A stretch of 64,000 nucleotides of DNA, taken from Bradyrhizobium sp. CCBAU 53338. Lineage in GTDB: Bacteria; Pseudomonadota; Alphaproteobacteria; Rhizobiales; Xanthobacteraceae. Where the stretch lies: contig NZ_CP030048.1 in NCBI RefSeq assembly GCF_015291665.1, forward strand, positions 1 to 64,000, read 5' to 3'. Below are positions 46,996 through 61,863 of this stretch, piece by piece. The position numbers were made by a program, and so were the translations under genes. Below the pieces are notes generated by a model. That model saw nothing but the letters and a program-made list of their open reading frames with translations. It was not told the DNA's origin and searched no databases. Numbering within the stretch: position 1 is the stretch's first letter; the number at the start of each line of letters is the position of its first letter.

Positions 46996-47702
46996 GCGAA
47001 CGCAAATCAGATCCCGATCGCGCGGACGGCGAGCGGGCCTTCTTCGGACGGCGCAAGGGCCACAAGCTCAGGCAGCACCAGGCCGAACTGGTCGATCACC
47101 TGCTGCCGCATCTGTCGCTCGACATCACGGCGGACCGTCCGGCGAACGCCGCCGGGATCTTCGATCCCGCGGCCGAAGATGTGCGGCTCGAGATCGGCTT
47201 CGGCGGAGGCGAGCATCTCGCCGCGGAAGCGCAGACCTTTCCGATGACCGGCTTCATCGGCTGCGAGCCCTATGTCAACGGCATGGCCAAGATCCTCGCG
47301 CAGATCGAGGCCGCCAACATCGCCAACATCCGCCTGTTCGCAGGCGATGCGGCCGAGCTGCTGGCGTGGCTGCCCGATGCCTCGCTGTCGCGGATCGATC
47401 TGATCCATCCCGACCCATGGCCGAAACGCCGGCACTGGAAGCGGCGCTTCGTTCAGGACCGGACGGTCGCTGCGATGGCGCGCGTACTCGAGGCCGGCGG
47501 GGAGTTCCGCTTCGTCTGCGACATCGACGATTACTGCGCCTGGACACTGTCGCATCTTGCGCGCTCGCCTGATTTTCAGTGGCTCGCCGAACGCGCCGAT
47601 GATTTTCGCCAGCCATGGGCGGGCTACACCATGACGCGCTATGGACGGAAGGCGGCGCGCGAAGGGCGCAAGGCAGCCTACCTGCGATTTCGCAGAAGCT
47701 AG
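46992..47702 (+). CDS. trmB: tRNA (guanine-N7-)-methyltransferase
   Basis: TrmB makes m7G46 in tRNA variable loops using SAM. The 236-aa protein has the SAM-binding LEIGFGGGEHL motif and the family signature LIHPDPWPKRRHWKRRF. ATG 46992 overlaps the M20 peptidase stop. The stop is a palindromic CTAG shared with the convergent DUF2336 gene. Confidence 0.95.
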   Translation: MSERKSDPDRADGERAFFGRRKGHKLRQHQAELVDHLLPHLSLDITADRPANAAGIFDPAAEDVRLEIGFGGGEHLAAEAQTFPMTGFIGCEPYVNGMAKILAQIEAANIANIRLFAGDAAELLAWLPDASLSRIDLIHPDPWPKRRHWKRRFVQDRTVAAMARVLEAGGEFRFVCDIDDYCAWTLSHLARSPDFQWLAERADDFRQPWAGYTMTRYGRKAAREGRKAAYLRFRRS

Positions 47703-48781
47703 ATCGTCCGCCGGCTACGCCAGAAATTCACGACGCGATCGGCCGTCGCCGGCATCAGGCGCGTGAAATTCATCCGCGCCGATTCAAGATCGGCATCGGC
47801 CGGCGTGCGATGCGGCCCGTACCACATCAGGACCAGCGCGCGCACCGTGGGCCAGCCGAGATTCAGAACGCGGCCTAGCACCAGGATCGGATCGTAGCGG
47901 TCGCCCGAGATCAGGCGATCGAGGATTGGAAGCCTGACGCCTGACATCGCCGAGAGCGTGGCGACCGATTCCTCGTATTTGTGCGCCTTGGCAAAACCGA
48001 GCAGCGCGCTCTCGCCGAGATGTCCACCGCGATGCAGGCCGAGCACCGTGCGTTGCGCGTCCGAGAAATCGCGTCGCGGACCCGCCGGCCGCGCAGCTTC
48101 CTCGATCGCGGCCATGGCCCGCTTGATCTCGACCTGACGCACCGGATTGACCACCGTGGAAAGGCGACGGCGAATGACGTCGAGCGTGCCGTTGAGAAGT
48201 TCCTTGAGGTGATCGCCCGAGAGATCCTCGCGCTGGCCGATCTTGAGCGTCAGCACGCCATCCCGGCTCGCGCGCTTGATCAGCTCCGAATAGCCACCCG
48301 GCGAAAACATCGCGCCGGCATTGCCGGCGGCGCGGCGCACCACGTCGCGATCGCCGCGCTCGACCAGCACGTCGGTGATCTCGGTCGACAGCGTCGGCCG
48401 CTCCGTCATCGCCAGCAAATGGCCCTGACCTTTCAGCCGGGCGATCTCGACGAGAGCGGCTTCATCGAGCACGGGCGAGCGGCGCAGCACCGGGCCCGCC
48501 ACCAGGATCTCGTTTTCACGGGCAAGCTGGCCGACCAGATGAGGCGGCGCATTGTCCAGCCGCGAGAAGCGCTCGGCGAGATCGACGCGCGAGGCAAGCT
48601 CCGCATGCGGGACGAGATCGATCAGGAGATTGTCGAAGAGATCGATGAGCTCGGGACGGAGTCTCGAAGCGTCCTGAAAGAACAGCGCGGCAATGGCGCT
48701 CGCGATCTCGCCACGACGCCGGGGATCACCGCGCTTGACGATATCGTCCAGTCCTGGAATGAGCGACGTGGCAACGGTCAT
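47699..48781 (-). CDS. DUF2336 domain protein
   Basis: The 360-aa protein matches DUF2336, an alphaproteobacterial family of helical-repeat proteins. Visible parts are LFDNLLIDLVPHAELASRVDLAERFSRLDNAPPHLVGQLA, then VLVERGDRDVVRRAAGNAGA and a long helical C-terminus. No enzyme motif is present; a scaffold or regulatory role is possible but unproven. ATG 48781 is used; ATG 48820 adds 13 Arg-rich residues. Its stop overlaps the stop of trmB on the other strand. Confidence 0.85.
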   Translation of the reverse strand: MTVATSLIPGLDDIVKRGDPRRRGEIASAIAALFFQDASRLRPELIDLFDNLLIDLVPHAELASRVDLAERFSRLDNAPPHLVGQLARENEILVAGPVLRRSPVLDEAALVEIARLKGQGHLLAMTERPTLSTEITDVLVERGDRDVVRRAAGNAGAMFSPGGYSELIKRASRDGVLTLKIGQREDLSGDHLKELLNGTLDVIRRRLSTVVNPVRQVEIKRAMAAIEEAARPAGPRRDFSDAQRTVLGLHRGGHLGESALLGFAKAHKYEESVATLSAMSGVRLPILDRLISGDRYDPILVLGRVLNLGWPTVRALVLMWYGPHRTPADADLESARMNFTRLMPATADRVVNFWRSRRTI

Positions 48782-48865
48782 GAAACGCAACTCGAATCTG
48801 GCACGCCGTGGGCGCGCCATAGGTCAAGCCGCCCCACAGGCGTGAAATTTAGGCCCGGTTTGTGA

Positions 48866-49093
<228 letters not shown>

Positions 49094-49115
49094 TGACCTC
49101 TTAGCCAAGCGTTAA

Positions 49116-49898
<783 letters not shown>

Positions 49899-49900
49899 CC

Positions 49901-51511
49901 ATGGCAGTCAGCGCCAATCGACTTGAATTGCTCCAGATCGCCGACGCCGTCGCGCGCGAGAAATCGATCGACCGCGGCATCGTCATTGCGGCGATGGAAG
50001 ATGCCATCGCCAAGGCGGCGCGGGCCCGCTACGGCAGCGAGACCGACGTTCACGCCGAGATCGACCCGAAGAAGGGCGAGCTCCGGCTGTCGCGCCACAT
50101 GCTGGTGGTCGACAAGGTCGAAAACCATTCCAACCAGATCTCGCTGATCGACGCGCAGCGCGCCAATCCGGGCGCCCAGGTCGGCGACACCATCGCAGAC
50201 ACCCTGCCGCCGCTCGAATACGGCCGCATCGCCGCGCAGTCGGCCAAGCAGGTGATCGTGCAGAAGGTGCGCGAGGCCGAGCGTGATCGGCAATACCAGG
50301 AATTCAAGGACCGCATCGGCGACATCGTCAACGGCGTCGTCAAGCGCGTCGAATATGGCAGCGTGATCGTCGACCTCGGCCGCGGTGAAGCCATCATCCG
50401 CCGCGACGAGATGCTGCCGCGCGAAGTGTTCCGCAACGGCGACCGCGTCCGCGCCTACATCTTCGACGTCCGCCGCGAGACCCGCGGCCCGCAGATCTTC
50501 CTCTCCCGCACCCACCCGCAGTTCATGGCGAAGCTGTTCGCGCAGGAAGTGCCCGAGATCTACGACGGCATCGTCGAGATCAAGGCGGTCGCCCGCGATC
50601 CGGGCTCGCGCGCGAAAATCGGCGTGATTTCCCGCGATTCCTCGGTCGATCCGGTCGGCGCCTGCGTCGGTATGCGCGGCTCGCGCGTTCAGGCGGTGGT
50701 GAACGAATTGCAGGGCGAGAAGATCGACATCATTCCGTGGTCGCCCGACATCGCGACCTTCGTGGTCAACGCGCTGGCGCCGGCGGAAGTCTCCAAGGTC
50801 GTCATCGATGAAGACCGCGAGCGTATCGAGGTCGTGGTCCCCGACACCAACAACCAGCTCTCGCTGGCGATCGGCCGCCGCGGCCAGAACGTTCGCCTCG
50901 CCTCGCAGCTCACCGGCTGGGACATCGACATCCTGACCGAGCAGGAGGAGTCGGAGCGGCGCCAGGCCGACTTCGAGAACTCCACCCGCGTCTTCATGGA
51001 ATCGCTCAATGTCGACGAGGTGGTCGGCCAGCTGCTCGCCTCCGAAGGCTTCACCTCCGTCGAGGAACTCGCGATGGTGGACCTCAAGGAGCTCGCCAGC
51101 ATCGAAGGTTTCGACGAGGAGACCGCGCAGGAGCTGCAGAGCCGCGCCCGGGAATATCTCGATCAGCAGGAGGCCGAGATCGAGGCCCGCCGCAAGGAAT
51201 TGGGCGTCGAGGACGCCGTGAAGGACGTGCCCGGCGTGACCTCGAAGATGCTGGTGAAGTTCGGCGAGAACGACATCAAGACGGTCGAGGACCTCGCCGG
51301 TTGCGCCACCGACGATCTGGTCGGCTGGACCGAGCGCAAGGAAGGCGGCGAGCAGACCAAGTTCGCCGGAGCGCTCGACGGCCTCGGCATCTCCCGCGAC
51401 GACGCGGAAGCCATGATCATGCAGGCCCGCGTCAAGGCCGGCTGGATCACCGAGGCTGACCTCGCCAAGCCGGCCGAAGAGGCTGACGCGGCCGAAGATC
51501 AGCCGGCTTAA
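49901..51511 (+). CDS. nusA: Transcription termination/antitermination protein NusA
   Basis: NusA binds RNA polymerase and modulates pausing, termination and antitermination. The 536-aa protein has the N-terminal RNAP-binding domain (residues 1-130), an S1 domain (IVNGVVKRVEYGSVIVDLG), and two KH domains (ISRDSSVDPVGACVGMRGSRV and LSLAIGRRGQNVRLASQLTGW). Two helix-hairpin-helix acidic repeats (SVEELAMVDLKELASIEGFD and TVEDLAGCATDDLVGW) follow with an acidic tail. It is the second gene of the operon and is a candidate regulator of its own leader terminator. Confidence 0.97.
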   Translation: MAVSANRLELLQIADAVAREKSIDRGIVIAAMEDAIAKAARARYGSETDVHAEIDPKKGELRLSRHMLVVDKVENHSNQISLIDAQRANPGAQVGDTIADTLPPLEYGRIAAQSAKQVIVQKVREAERDRQYQEFKDRIGDIVNGVVKRVEYGSVIVDLGRGEAIIRRDEMLPREVFRNGDRVRAYIFDVRRETRGPQIFLSRTHPQFMAKLFAQEVPEIYDGIVEIKAVARDPGSRAKIGVISRDSSVDPVGACVGMRGSRVQAVVNELQGEKIDIIPWSPDIATFVVNALAPAEVSKVVIDEDRERIEVVVPDTNNQLSLAIGRRGQNVRLASQLTGWDIDILTEQEESERRQADFENSTRVFMESLNVDEVVGQLLASEGFTSVEELAMVDLKELASIEGFDEETAQELQSRAREYLDQQEAEIEARRKELGVEDAVKDVPGVTSKMLVKFGENDIKTVEDLAGCATDDLVGWTERKEGGEQTKFAGALDGLGISRDDAEAMIMQARVKAGWITEADLAKPAEEADAAEDQPA

Positions 51512-51534
51512 GGGCGACGGAGGATGTCGCCCGG

Positions 51535-52218
51535 ATGCTTGCCAGCGCTGACAGCGAACTTGACCATGGACCGCGGGCCGAAAGGTCCGCGACCATGCGC
51601 ATGTGCGCGGTCAGCCGCGAGGTCCGGCCGATCGACGAACTGATCCGCTTCGTCGTATCGCCCCAAGGCGATATAGTTCCGGATCTCAAACGTAAGCTGC
51701 CCGGACGGGGCATGTGGGTCACGGCGTCGCGACAGGTGGTTGCGGAAGCCGTCCGCCGTCACCAATTTACCAAGGCTTTCAAGCGCGACCTGCGCATCCC
51801 CCAGACGCTTCCCGCCGACATCGAGGCGCTCCTGGTCCGGAGCGTGACCGAAGCTCTTGGGATTGCCGCCAAGGCGGGCCAGATCGTTGCCGGATTCGGC
51901 AAGGTCGAAACCGCCCTGCGGGAAGGTACGGTCGAGGTCCTGATCCACGCCAGCGACGGGGCCGCGGACGGAATCCGCAAATTGGACATGCTGGCGCGGC
52001 AAAATGCCGGAAATCGCGGTACCAGGCCGCAGATTCCGGTCGTCACCGCGCTGAAATCGATAGAATTGGATTTGGCACTTACCCGGTCAAATGTGATACA
52101 TGCTGCCCTGCTCGCGGGCCCGGCGAGCAAGTCATTCCTGTCACGTAGCCAGATGCTGGTCCGATACCGGATGGCGGACGATGACAAGACTGCCGAAAAA
52201 CCCGGCCAGGATTTCTGA
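51535..52218 (+). CDS. YlxR/DUF448 RNA-binding protein fused to an L7Ae-like domain
   Basis: The 227-aa protein has an N-terminal YlxR (DUF448) domain with MRMCAVSREVRPIDELIRFV and the signature LPGRGMWV. A second part, SVTEALGIAAKAGQIVAGFGKVETAL, resembles the ribosomal L7Ae/L30e-like domain (ylxQ) normally encoded by a separate small gene. This fused form is typical of alphaproteobacteria. It sits between nusA and infB, where ylxR and ylxQ usually lie. ATG 51535 has GGAGG about eleven bases upstream. Confidence 0.9.
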   Translation: MLASADSELDHGPRAERSATMRMCAVSREVRPIDELIRFVVSPQGDIVPDLKRKLPGRGMWVTASRQVVAEAVRRHQFTKAFKRDLRIPQTLPADIEALLVRSVTEALGIAAKAGQIVAGFGKVETALREGTVEVLIHASDGAADGIRKLDMLARQNAGNRGTRPQIPVVTALKSIELDLALTRSNVIHAALLAGPASKSFLSRSQMLVRYRMADDDKTAEKPGQDF

Positions 52219-52288
52219 GAGACAACGACGACCCGATAGGACGGTGCGGCAACGCACAACACTGATAAATCAGGATTAGGACTGCTGA

Positions 52289-54982
52289 ATGGTTGATACC
52301 AAGACCCCTGACGACAAGAAGCTGAGCGTTCCGAGCAAGACGCTATCGCTCAAGCCGCGCGTCGAAACGGGAACTGTGCGCCAGAGCTTCAGCCATGGCC
52401 GCAGCAAGCAGGTCGTGGTCGAGAAGCGCGGCAAGCGCCGCATCGACGGCAGCCCTGAGCCGCAGTCGCCCACGATCGTCGCGAAGCCGGCCCCGGCCGC
52501 ACCCGCGCCCACCCCGTCGCGCCCCGCGGCGCCGCCGCGCAACGCCGGCTCCGGCGTCGTGCTGCGCACGTTGACCGAGGACGAACGTTCCGCGCGCGCC
52601 AGCGCGCTCGCCGACGCCAAGGTTCGGGAAGTCGAAGAGCGCCGCCAGGCCGAGGAAGAGGCCCAGCGCCGCGCCGTTCGCGAGGCCGCCGAGCGCGCCG
52701 AACGCGAGGCTGCCGAATCCCGCCGCAAGGCCGAGGAAGAGCGTCATCGTCACGAGGAAGAAGCCAAGCGCAAGGCCGAAACCGAAGCCAAGAAGCGGTT
52801 TGGCGAAGGCGAGCAGCCGGCCTCCGGCGCGCGTCCCGCCGCAGCAGCCTCAGCCCCGGCGACCAGTGCTCCGCGTCCCGCCCCGACCGCCACGCGACCG
52901 GGAGCAACGACCACCGCGCGCCCGGCGACCACCACCACATCGCGACCGGGAGGCCCCCTGGGTCGCGCGCCCGCCGTCGCCGCCGGCCCCGACGAGGACG
53001 ATGGTCCGCGCCAGATCCGTCGTGGCCCCGGCGGCGCCGCCCGTCCCGTGGTCGCGCCCAAGCCCACTCACAAGCCCGGCCCGCAGAAGGAACGCGGCCG
53101 CCTGACGGTCGTGACCGCGCTCAATGCCGACGAAGTCCGCGAGCGTTCGATCGCCTCGTTCCGCCGCCGCACCCAGCGCCTGAAGGGCCATGCCGCGAAC
53201 GAGCCGAAGGAAAAGCTCATTCGCGAAGTGGTCATTCCGGAAGCGATCACCATCCAGGAACTCGCCAACCGCATGGCCGAGCGCGCGGTCGACGTCATCC
53301 GCATGCTGATGAAGCAGGGCGCGATGCACAAGATCACCGATGTGATCGACGCCGACACCGCTCAGCTCATCGCCGAGGAACTCGGCCACACCGTCAAGCG
53401 CGTCGCCGCGTCGGACGTTGAAGAAGGCCTGTTCGACCAGGTCGACGATTCCACCGACACCGAGACGCGCTCTCCTGTCGTCACCGTTATGGGCCACGTC
53501 GACCACGGCAAGACCTCGCTGCTCGACGCGCTCCGCCATGCCAACGTGGTGTCAGGCGAAGCCGGCGGCATCACCCAGCATATCGGCGCCTATCAGGTCG
53601 TCTCGCCCGAGAGCGGCAAGAAGATCACCTTCATCGACACGCCCGGTCACGCCGCGTTCACCGCGATGCGCGCCCGCGGCGCCAAGGTCACCGACATCGT
53701 CGTGCTGGTGGTCGCGGCCGATGACGGCGTCATGCCGCAGACGATCGAAGCCATCAATCACGCCAAGGCGGCACGCGTGCCGATCATTGTTGCCATCAAC
53801 AAGATCGACAAGCCCGATGCCAAGCCCGAGCGCGTCCGCACCGAACTGCTCCAGCACGAGGTTCAGGTCGAATCCTTCGGCGGCGACGTCGTCGACGTCG
53901 AAGTGTCCGCCAAGAACAAGACCAATCTCGACAAGCTGCTCGAGATGATCGCGCTCCAGGCCGAAATCCTCGACCTCAAGACCAATTCGGAGCGTCCGGC
54001 CGAAGGCACCGTGATCGAAGCCAAGCTCGATCGCGGCCGCGGTCCGGTTGCGACCGTGCTGGTCCAGCGCGGCACGCTTCGCGTCGGCGACATCATCGTC
54101 GCCGGTGCCGAAATGGGCCGCGTTCGCGCGCTGATCTCCGATCAGGGCGAGACGGTGCAGGAAGCCGGCCCCTCGGTGCCGGTCGAAGTGCTCGGCTTCA
54201 ACGGTCCGCCGGAGGCCGGCGATCGCCTCGCGGTGGTCGAGAACGAAGCCCGCGCCCGCCAGGTCACCAGCTACCGCGCGCACCAGAAGCGCGAGAACGC
54301 GGCTGCCTCGATCTCCGGCATGCGCGGCTCGCTCGAGCAGATGATGTCGCAGTTGAAGACGGCGGGCCGCAAGGAATTCCCGCTGATCGTCAAGGCCGAC
54401 GTGCAGGGCTCGCTGGAAGCGATCCTCGGCTCGCTGGAGAAGCTCGGCACCGACGAAGTCGCAGCCCGCATCCTGCATGCCGGCGTCGGCGGAATCTCGG
54501 AATCCGACGTCACGCTCGCGGAAGGCTTCAACGCCGCGATCATCGGCTTCTCGGTTCGCGCGAACAAGGAGGCCGCTGCGGCCGCCAAGCGCAACGGCAT
54601 CGAGATCCGCTACTACAACATCATCTACGACCTCGTGGACGACGTGAAGAAGGCGATGAGCGGCCTGCTCGCGCCGACCTTGCGCGAAACCATGCTGGGC
54701 AACGCCGAGATCCTGGAGATCTTCAACATCTCCAAGGTCGGCAAGGTTGCCGGCTGCCGCGTCACCGACGGCACCGTGGAACGCGGCGCCAATGTGCGCC
54801 TGATCCGCGACAACGTCGTCGTGCACGAAGGCAAGCTGTCGACGCTGAAGCGCTTCAAGGACGAAGTGAAGGAAGTCCAGTCCGGTCAGGAATGCGGCAT
54901 GGCCTTCGAGAACTACCACGACATGCGTGCCGGTGACGTGATCGAGTGTTACCGCGTGGAGACGATCCAGCGCTCCCTGTAA
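52289..54982 (+). CDS. infB: Translation initiation factor IF-2
   Basis: IF-2 is the GTPase that brings initiator tRNA to the 30S subunit. The 897-aa protein has a long Ala/Pro/Glu/Arg-rich N-terminal extension, an IF2_N domain ([20 protein letters not shown]) and the G domain with [15 protein letters not shown] (from 402), DTPGHAAFT and NKIDK. C-terminal domains include the initiator-tRNA-binding region ending in [13 protein letters not shown]. The gene is co-directional with ylxR and rbfA. Confidence 0.97.
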   Translation: MVDTKTPDDKKLSVPSKTLSLKPRVETGTVRQSFSHGRSKQVVVEKRGKRRIDGSPEPQSPTIVAKPAPAAPAPTPSRPAAPPRNAGSGVVLRTLTEDERSARASALADAKVREVEERRQAEEEAQRRAVREAAERAEREAAESRRKAEEERHRHEEEAKRKAETEAKKRFGEGEQPASGARPAAAASAPATSAPRPAPTATRPGATTTARPATTTTSRPGGPLGRAPAVAAGPDEDDGPRQIRRGPGGAARPVVAPKPTHKPGPQKERGRLTVVTALNADEVRERSIASFRRRTQRLKGHAANEPKEKLIREVVIPEAITIQELANRMAERAVDVIRMLMKQGAMHKITDVIDADTAQLIAEELGHTVKRVAASDVEEGLFDQVDDSTDTETRSPVVTVMGHVDHGKTSLLDALRHANVVSGEAGGITQHIGAYQVVSPESGKKITFIDTPGHAAFTAMRARGAKVTDIVVLVVAADDGVMPQTIEAINHAKAARVPIIVAINKIDKPDAKPERVRTELLQHEVQVESFGGDVVDVEVSAKNKTNLDKLLEMIALQAEILDLKTNSERPAEGTVIEAKLDRGRGPVATVLVQRGTLRVGDIIVAGAEMGRVRALISDQGETVQEAGPSVPVEVLGFNGPPEAGDRLAVVENEARARQVTSYRAHQKRENAAASISGMRGSLEQMMSQLKTAGRKEFPLIVKADVQGSLEAILGSLEKLGTDEVAARILHAGVGGISESDVTLAEGFNAAIIGFSVRANKEAAAAAKRNGIEIRYYNIIYDLVDDVKKAMSGLLAPTLRETMLGNAEILEIFNISKVGKVAGCRVTDGTVERGANVRLIRDNVVVHEGKLSTLKRFKDEVKEVQSGQECGMAFENYHDMRAGDVIECYRVETIQRSL

Positions 54983-55036
54983 GTCCAAATCTTACCGAAG
55001 CGCCCGGATCTTTTTGAACTGAAATTGAGGAAGTGC

Positions 55037-55061
55037 GATGGCCGGAGTTTTTCCGGCCATC
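55037..55061 (+). other. Perfect hairpin between infB and rbfA
   Basis: GATGGCCGGA (55037-55046), loop GTTTT, TCCGGCCATC (55052-55061). No T run follows, so it is not a standard terminator. It may be an RNA processing or stability element in the operon transcript. The remaining bases up to rbfA have no other feature. Confidence 0.6.
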
Positions 55062-55138
55062 AGCGCCTCATTCGTTTCAACAGGACAAACGACAATGCTC
55101 GTGTCCCAAACGCGGGCACGACGAGGTGATTTCCGACC

Positions 55139-55582
55139 ATGCCGCGCCATCATCAGAAAAAGAGTTCCGCGCCCGGCGGCTCGCAGCGACAGCTGCGAGT
55201 CGGCGAGCAGGTTCGCCACGCGATAGCCGATATTCTGGCGCAAGGCAGCGTACATGATGCGGATCTCGAGGGTCACATCATCACCGTGCCGGAGGTGCGG
55301 ATGTCGCCCGATTTGAAGCTCGCGACAATCTACGTGATGCCGCTCGGTGGCCGCGACACCGAGCTCGTCATCGCTGCGCTCGATCGCAACAAGAAATTCC
55401 TGCGCGGCGAAGTCGCGCGGCGCGTTAACCTGAAATTTGCACCTGACATTCGCTTCCGCGTCGACGAACGATTCGACGAAGCGGAACGGATCGAGAAGCT
55501 TTTGCGAACACCTGCGGTGCAGAAGGACTTGGACAAGAATCCGGAACAGGATCCGGATACGGATCGGGAAGAAGAACGATGA
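55139..55582 (+). CDS. rbfA: Ribosome-binding factor A
   Basis: RbfA is a 30S assembly factor acting on 16S rRNA helix 1. The 147-aa protein has the KH-like fold with [19 protein letters not shown] and [18 protein letters not shown]. An acidic tail ([18 protein letters not shown]) follows. The start is ATG 55139; the stop overlaps the truB start. Confidence 0.95.
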   Translation: MPRHHQKKSSAPGGSQRQLRVGEQVRHAIADILAQGSVHDADLEGHIITVPEVRMSPDLKLATIYVMPLGGRDTELVIAALDRNKKFLRGEVARRVNLKFAPDIRFRVDERFDEAERIEKLLRTPAVQKDLDKNPEQDPDTDREEER

Positions 55583-56697
55583 TGATGGACCCGGCTCACG
55601 GCACGATCGGCAGCGATGAGGCCGATACGCGCGAGGTGCAAAAGAATAATTTTGCAGATGCCGGCGGCAATGCAGAGCCGCATCAGGAGGCGCGCCGCGT
55701 CAACAACGATCCGCGCGCGAACAAGCAGAAGGGCAATCAGGTGCGCCGCGACCGGCGCGACGTGCACGGCTGGGTCGTGCTCGACAAGCCCATCGGAATG
55801 ACCTCGACGCAGGCCGTTGCCGTGCTCAAGCGCCTGTTCAACGCCAAGCGCGCGGGCCATGCCGGCACGCTCGACCCGCTCGCCTCGGGCGGCCTGCCGA
55901 TCGCGCTCGGCGAGGCCACCAAAACGGTTCCCTTCGTCATGGACGGCCGCAAGCGCTATCGCTTCACCGTGTGCTGGGGCGAGGAGCGCGACACCGACGA
56001 CATCGAGGGCCAGGTCACAGCGACCTCGGACCAGCGTCCGACCCGGGAGGCCATCGAAGCCCTGCTGCCCCGTTTCACCGGGGTGATCGAGCAGGTTCCG
56101 CCGCGCTATTCGGCGATCAAGGTTCAGGGCGAGCGGGCCTATGACCTCGCCCGCGATGGCGAAGTCGTGGAACTGGCCGCCCGGCCGGTCGAGATTCATC
56201 ATTTAACCCTTGTGGATCAACCGGATAACGACCGCGCCGTATTCGAGGCCGAGTGCGGCAAGGGGACTTATGTCCGGGCGCTCGCCCGCGATATGGGCCG
56301 GATTCTGGGTACTTACGGCCATATCTGCGCGCTGCGGCGGACCCTGGTCGGCCCATTCAGCGAAAATAACATGATTCCGCTGGATCAGTTGGAGGCTTTG
56401 TGCGATAGAGCCGCGTCCGGCGAGGGAAGCCTCGCCGACGCGCTGATGCCCGTTGAGACCGCGCTGGACGACATCCCGGCACTGGCCGTCACTCGGGCTG
56501 ATGCGGCAAGGCTCCATCGGGGCCAGGCCGTTTTGTTGCGCGGACGGGATGCGCCCACAAGTAGCGGCACAGTCTATGTCACGGTGGCAGGCCGTCTTTT
56601 GGCGCTTGCCGAAGTTGGCAATGGCGAAATCATCCCCAAGCGTGTGTTCAACCTGACCGGCTTGACTGCCTCAACCGGTCGCAACGAGAGAAATTGA
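55579..56697 (+). CDS. truB: tRNA pseudouridine(55) synthase
   Basis: TruB makes pseudouridine 55 in the T loop of tRNAs. The 372-aa protein carries the catalytic Asp99 in [15 protein letters not shown] and the substrate motif [17 protein letters not shown], plus a C-terminal PUA-like part. An N-terminal acidic/polar extension of about 60 residues precedes the domain; the true start could lie downstream. The ATG at 55579 overlaps the rbfA stop by four bases. Confidence 0.94.
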   Translation: MMMDPAHGTIGSDEADTREVQKNNFADAGGNAEPHQEARRVNNDPRANKQKGNQVRRDRRDVHGWVVLDKPIGMTSTQAVAVLKRLFNAKRAGHAGTLDPLASGGLPIALGEATKTVPFVMDGRKRYRFTVCWGEERDTDDIEGQVTATSDQRPTREAIEALLPRFTGVIEQVPPRYSAIKVQGERAYDLARDGEVVELAARPVEIHHLTLVDQPDNDRAVFEAECGKGTYVRALARDMGRILGTYGHICALRRTLVGPFSENNMIPLDQLEALCDRAASGEGSLADALMPVETALDDIPALAVTRADAARLHRGQAVLLRGRDAPTSSGTVYVTVAGRLLALAEVGNGEIIPKRVFNLTGLTASTGRNERN

Positions 56698-56699
56698 CG

Positions 56700-56969
56700 A
56701 TGTCGATTGCCGCAGAACGCAAAGCGGAAGTCATCAAGACGAATGCCACCAAGGCCGGTGATACCGGCTCGCCCGAGGTTCAGGTCGCGATCCTGTCGGA
56801 ACGCATCAACAACCTGACCAACCACTTCAAGACCCACGTGAAGGACAACCATTCGCGTCGTGGGCTCCTGAAGCTGGTCTCGACCCGCCGCTCGCTCCTC
56901 GACTACCTGAAGAAGCGGGACGAGGCGCGGTACAAGGCGCTGCTCGAGAAGCACAACATTCGTCGTTAA
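56700..56969 (+). CDS. rpsO: 30S ribosomal protein S15
   Basis: S15 binds the 16S rRNA central domain. The 89-aa product is the standard length, with [35 protein letters not shown] and the [20 protein letters not shown] motif. ATG 56700 is chosen because it gives exactly 89 residues; TTG 56694 would overlap the truB stop. A strong terminator follows, so pnp has a separate leader. Confidence 0.97.
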   Translation: MSIAAERKAEVIKTNATKAGDTGSPEVQVAILSERINNLTNHFKTHVKDNHSRRGLLKLVSTRRSLLDYLKKRDEARYKALLEKHNIRR

Positions 56970-56978
56970 GAGTTCTTG

Positions 56979-57002
56979 CGCGCGCCACCGGCGCGCGTTT
57001 TT
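56979..57002 (+). terminator. Intrinsic terminator of rpsO
   Basis: CGCGCGCC (56979-56986) pairs with GGCGCGCG (56990-56997) around a three-base loop, followed by TTTTT. It lies nine bases after the rpsO stop. Nothing else is recognised between it and the pnp leader inverted repeat near 57226. Confidence 0.8.
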
Positions 57003-57225
57003 GCGCGTGGTTTCGAGCGAAAGCGTTTGTTTCAAGGTTTTTGATCGAGGCTCACGCGTACGTCCGGTGCGGGCCCATGAGGCTCCGCATCCGGAGCACG
57101 ATCAGCGAAGACCGCGGTTCGGTGTTCGCGTTCGTGCCGACTGACAGTCCAGCAGCAATCCGGCGGCTGGGCGCAACGGGCAAGGTGCCCGTATGACCCG
57201 AAAGGATGGACGCCATCCGACATCC

Positions 57226-57298
57226 AAAAACCATGGCAGGATCGCAGGACGCTGATCGCCCGCTCCGGTCAGCGTCCTGCAATCTTGACATGGTTTTT
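57226..57298 (+). promoter_or_regulatory. Long inverted repeat in the pnp leader
   Basis: Arms of about 30 bases (57226-57255 and 57269-57298) pair almost completely. They include a perfect 12-bp core GCAGGACGCTGA/TCAGCGTCCTGC and outer AAAAACCATG/CATGGTTTTT, with two small mismatch bubbles and a 13-base loop. It ends 48 bases before the pnp ATG. Such double-stranded leaders are RNase III targets in the PNPase autoregulation of enterobacteria; a similar role here is inferred. Confidence 0.65.
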
Positions 57299-57346
57299 GT
57301 TTTTCGAGCCGTCCCTTCTTTCGAGAACCCATGAAAGAAGACCTCT

Positions 57347-59509
<2,163 letters not shown>

Positions 59510-59532
59510 TCGCTCCGCATATCAAAAACACG

Positions 59533-59559
59533 AAGGGCGGCCTTTCGGCCGCCCTTTTT
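59533..59559. terminator. Bidirectional terminator between pnp and katG
   Basis: AAGGGCGGCC (59533-59542) pairs with GGCCGCCCTT (59547-59556) around TTTC. T runs follow on both strands: TTTTTG on the plus strand and GTGTTTTT on the minus strand. It lies between the convergent pnp and katG genes and can serve both. Confidence 0.8.
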
Positions 59560-59584
59560 GTTTGCCGCTCGCTGTGCGCTGGGA

Positions 59585-61819
<2,235 letters not shown>

Positions 61820-61841
61820 TCAGGGGAAGTTGACTTTAATG

Positions 61842-61852
61842 ATCGCTGCGAT
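61842..61852. promoter_or_regulatory. Candidate OxyR-type palindrome in the katG-oxyR gap
   Basis: The palindrome ATCGCTGCGAT (61842-61852) is the clearest dyad in the 113-base divergent gap, with another GATC at 61818. The match to the tetrameric OxyR consensus (ATAG half sites) is loose. Position alone makes it a fair candidate. Confidence 0.4.
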
Positions 61853-61863
61853 AGGTTTTTCTG

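Noticed and set aside
55038..55226. Small gene between infB and rbfA
   Set aside because: It starts within a hairpin, overlaps the rbfA start and has no ribosome site or recognisable sequence.
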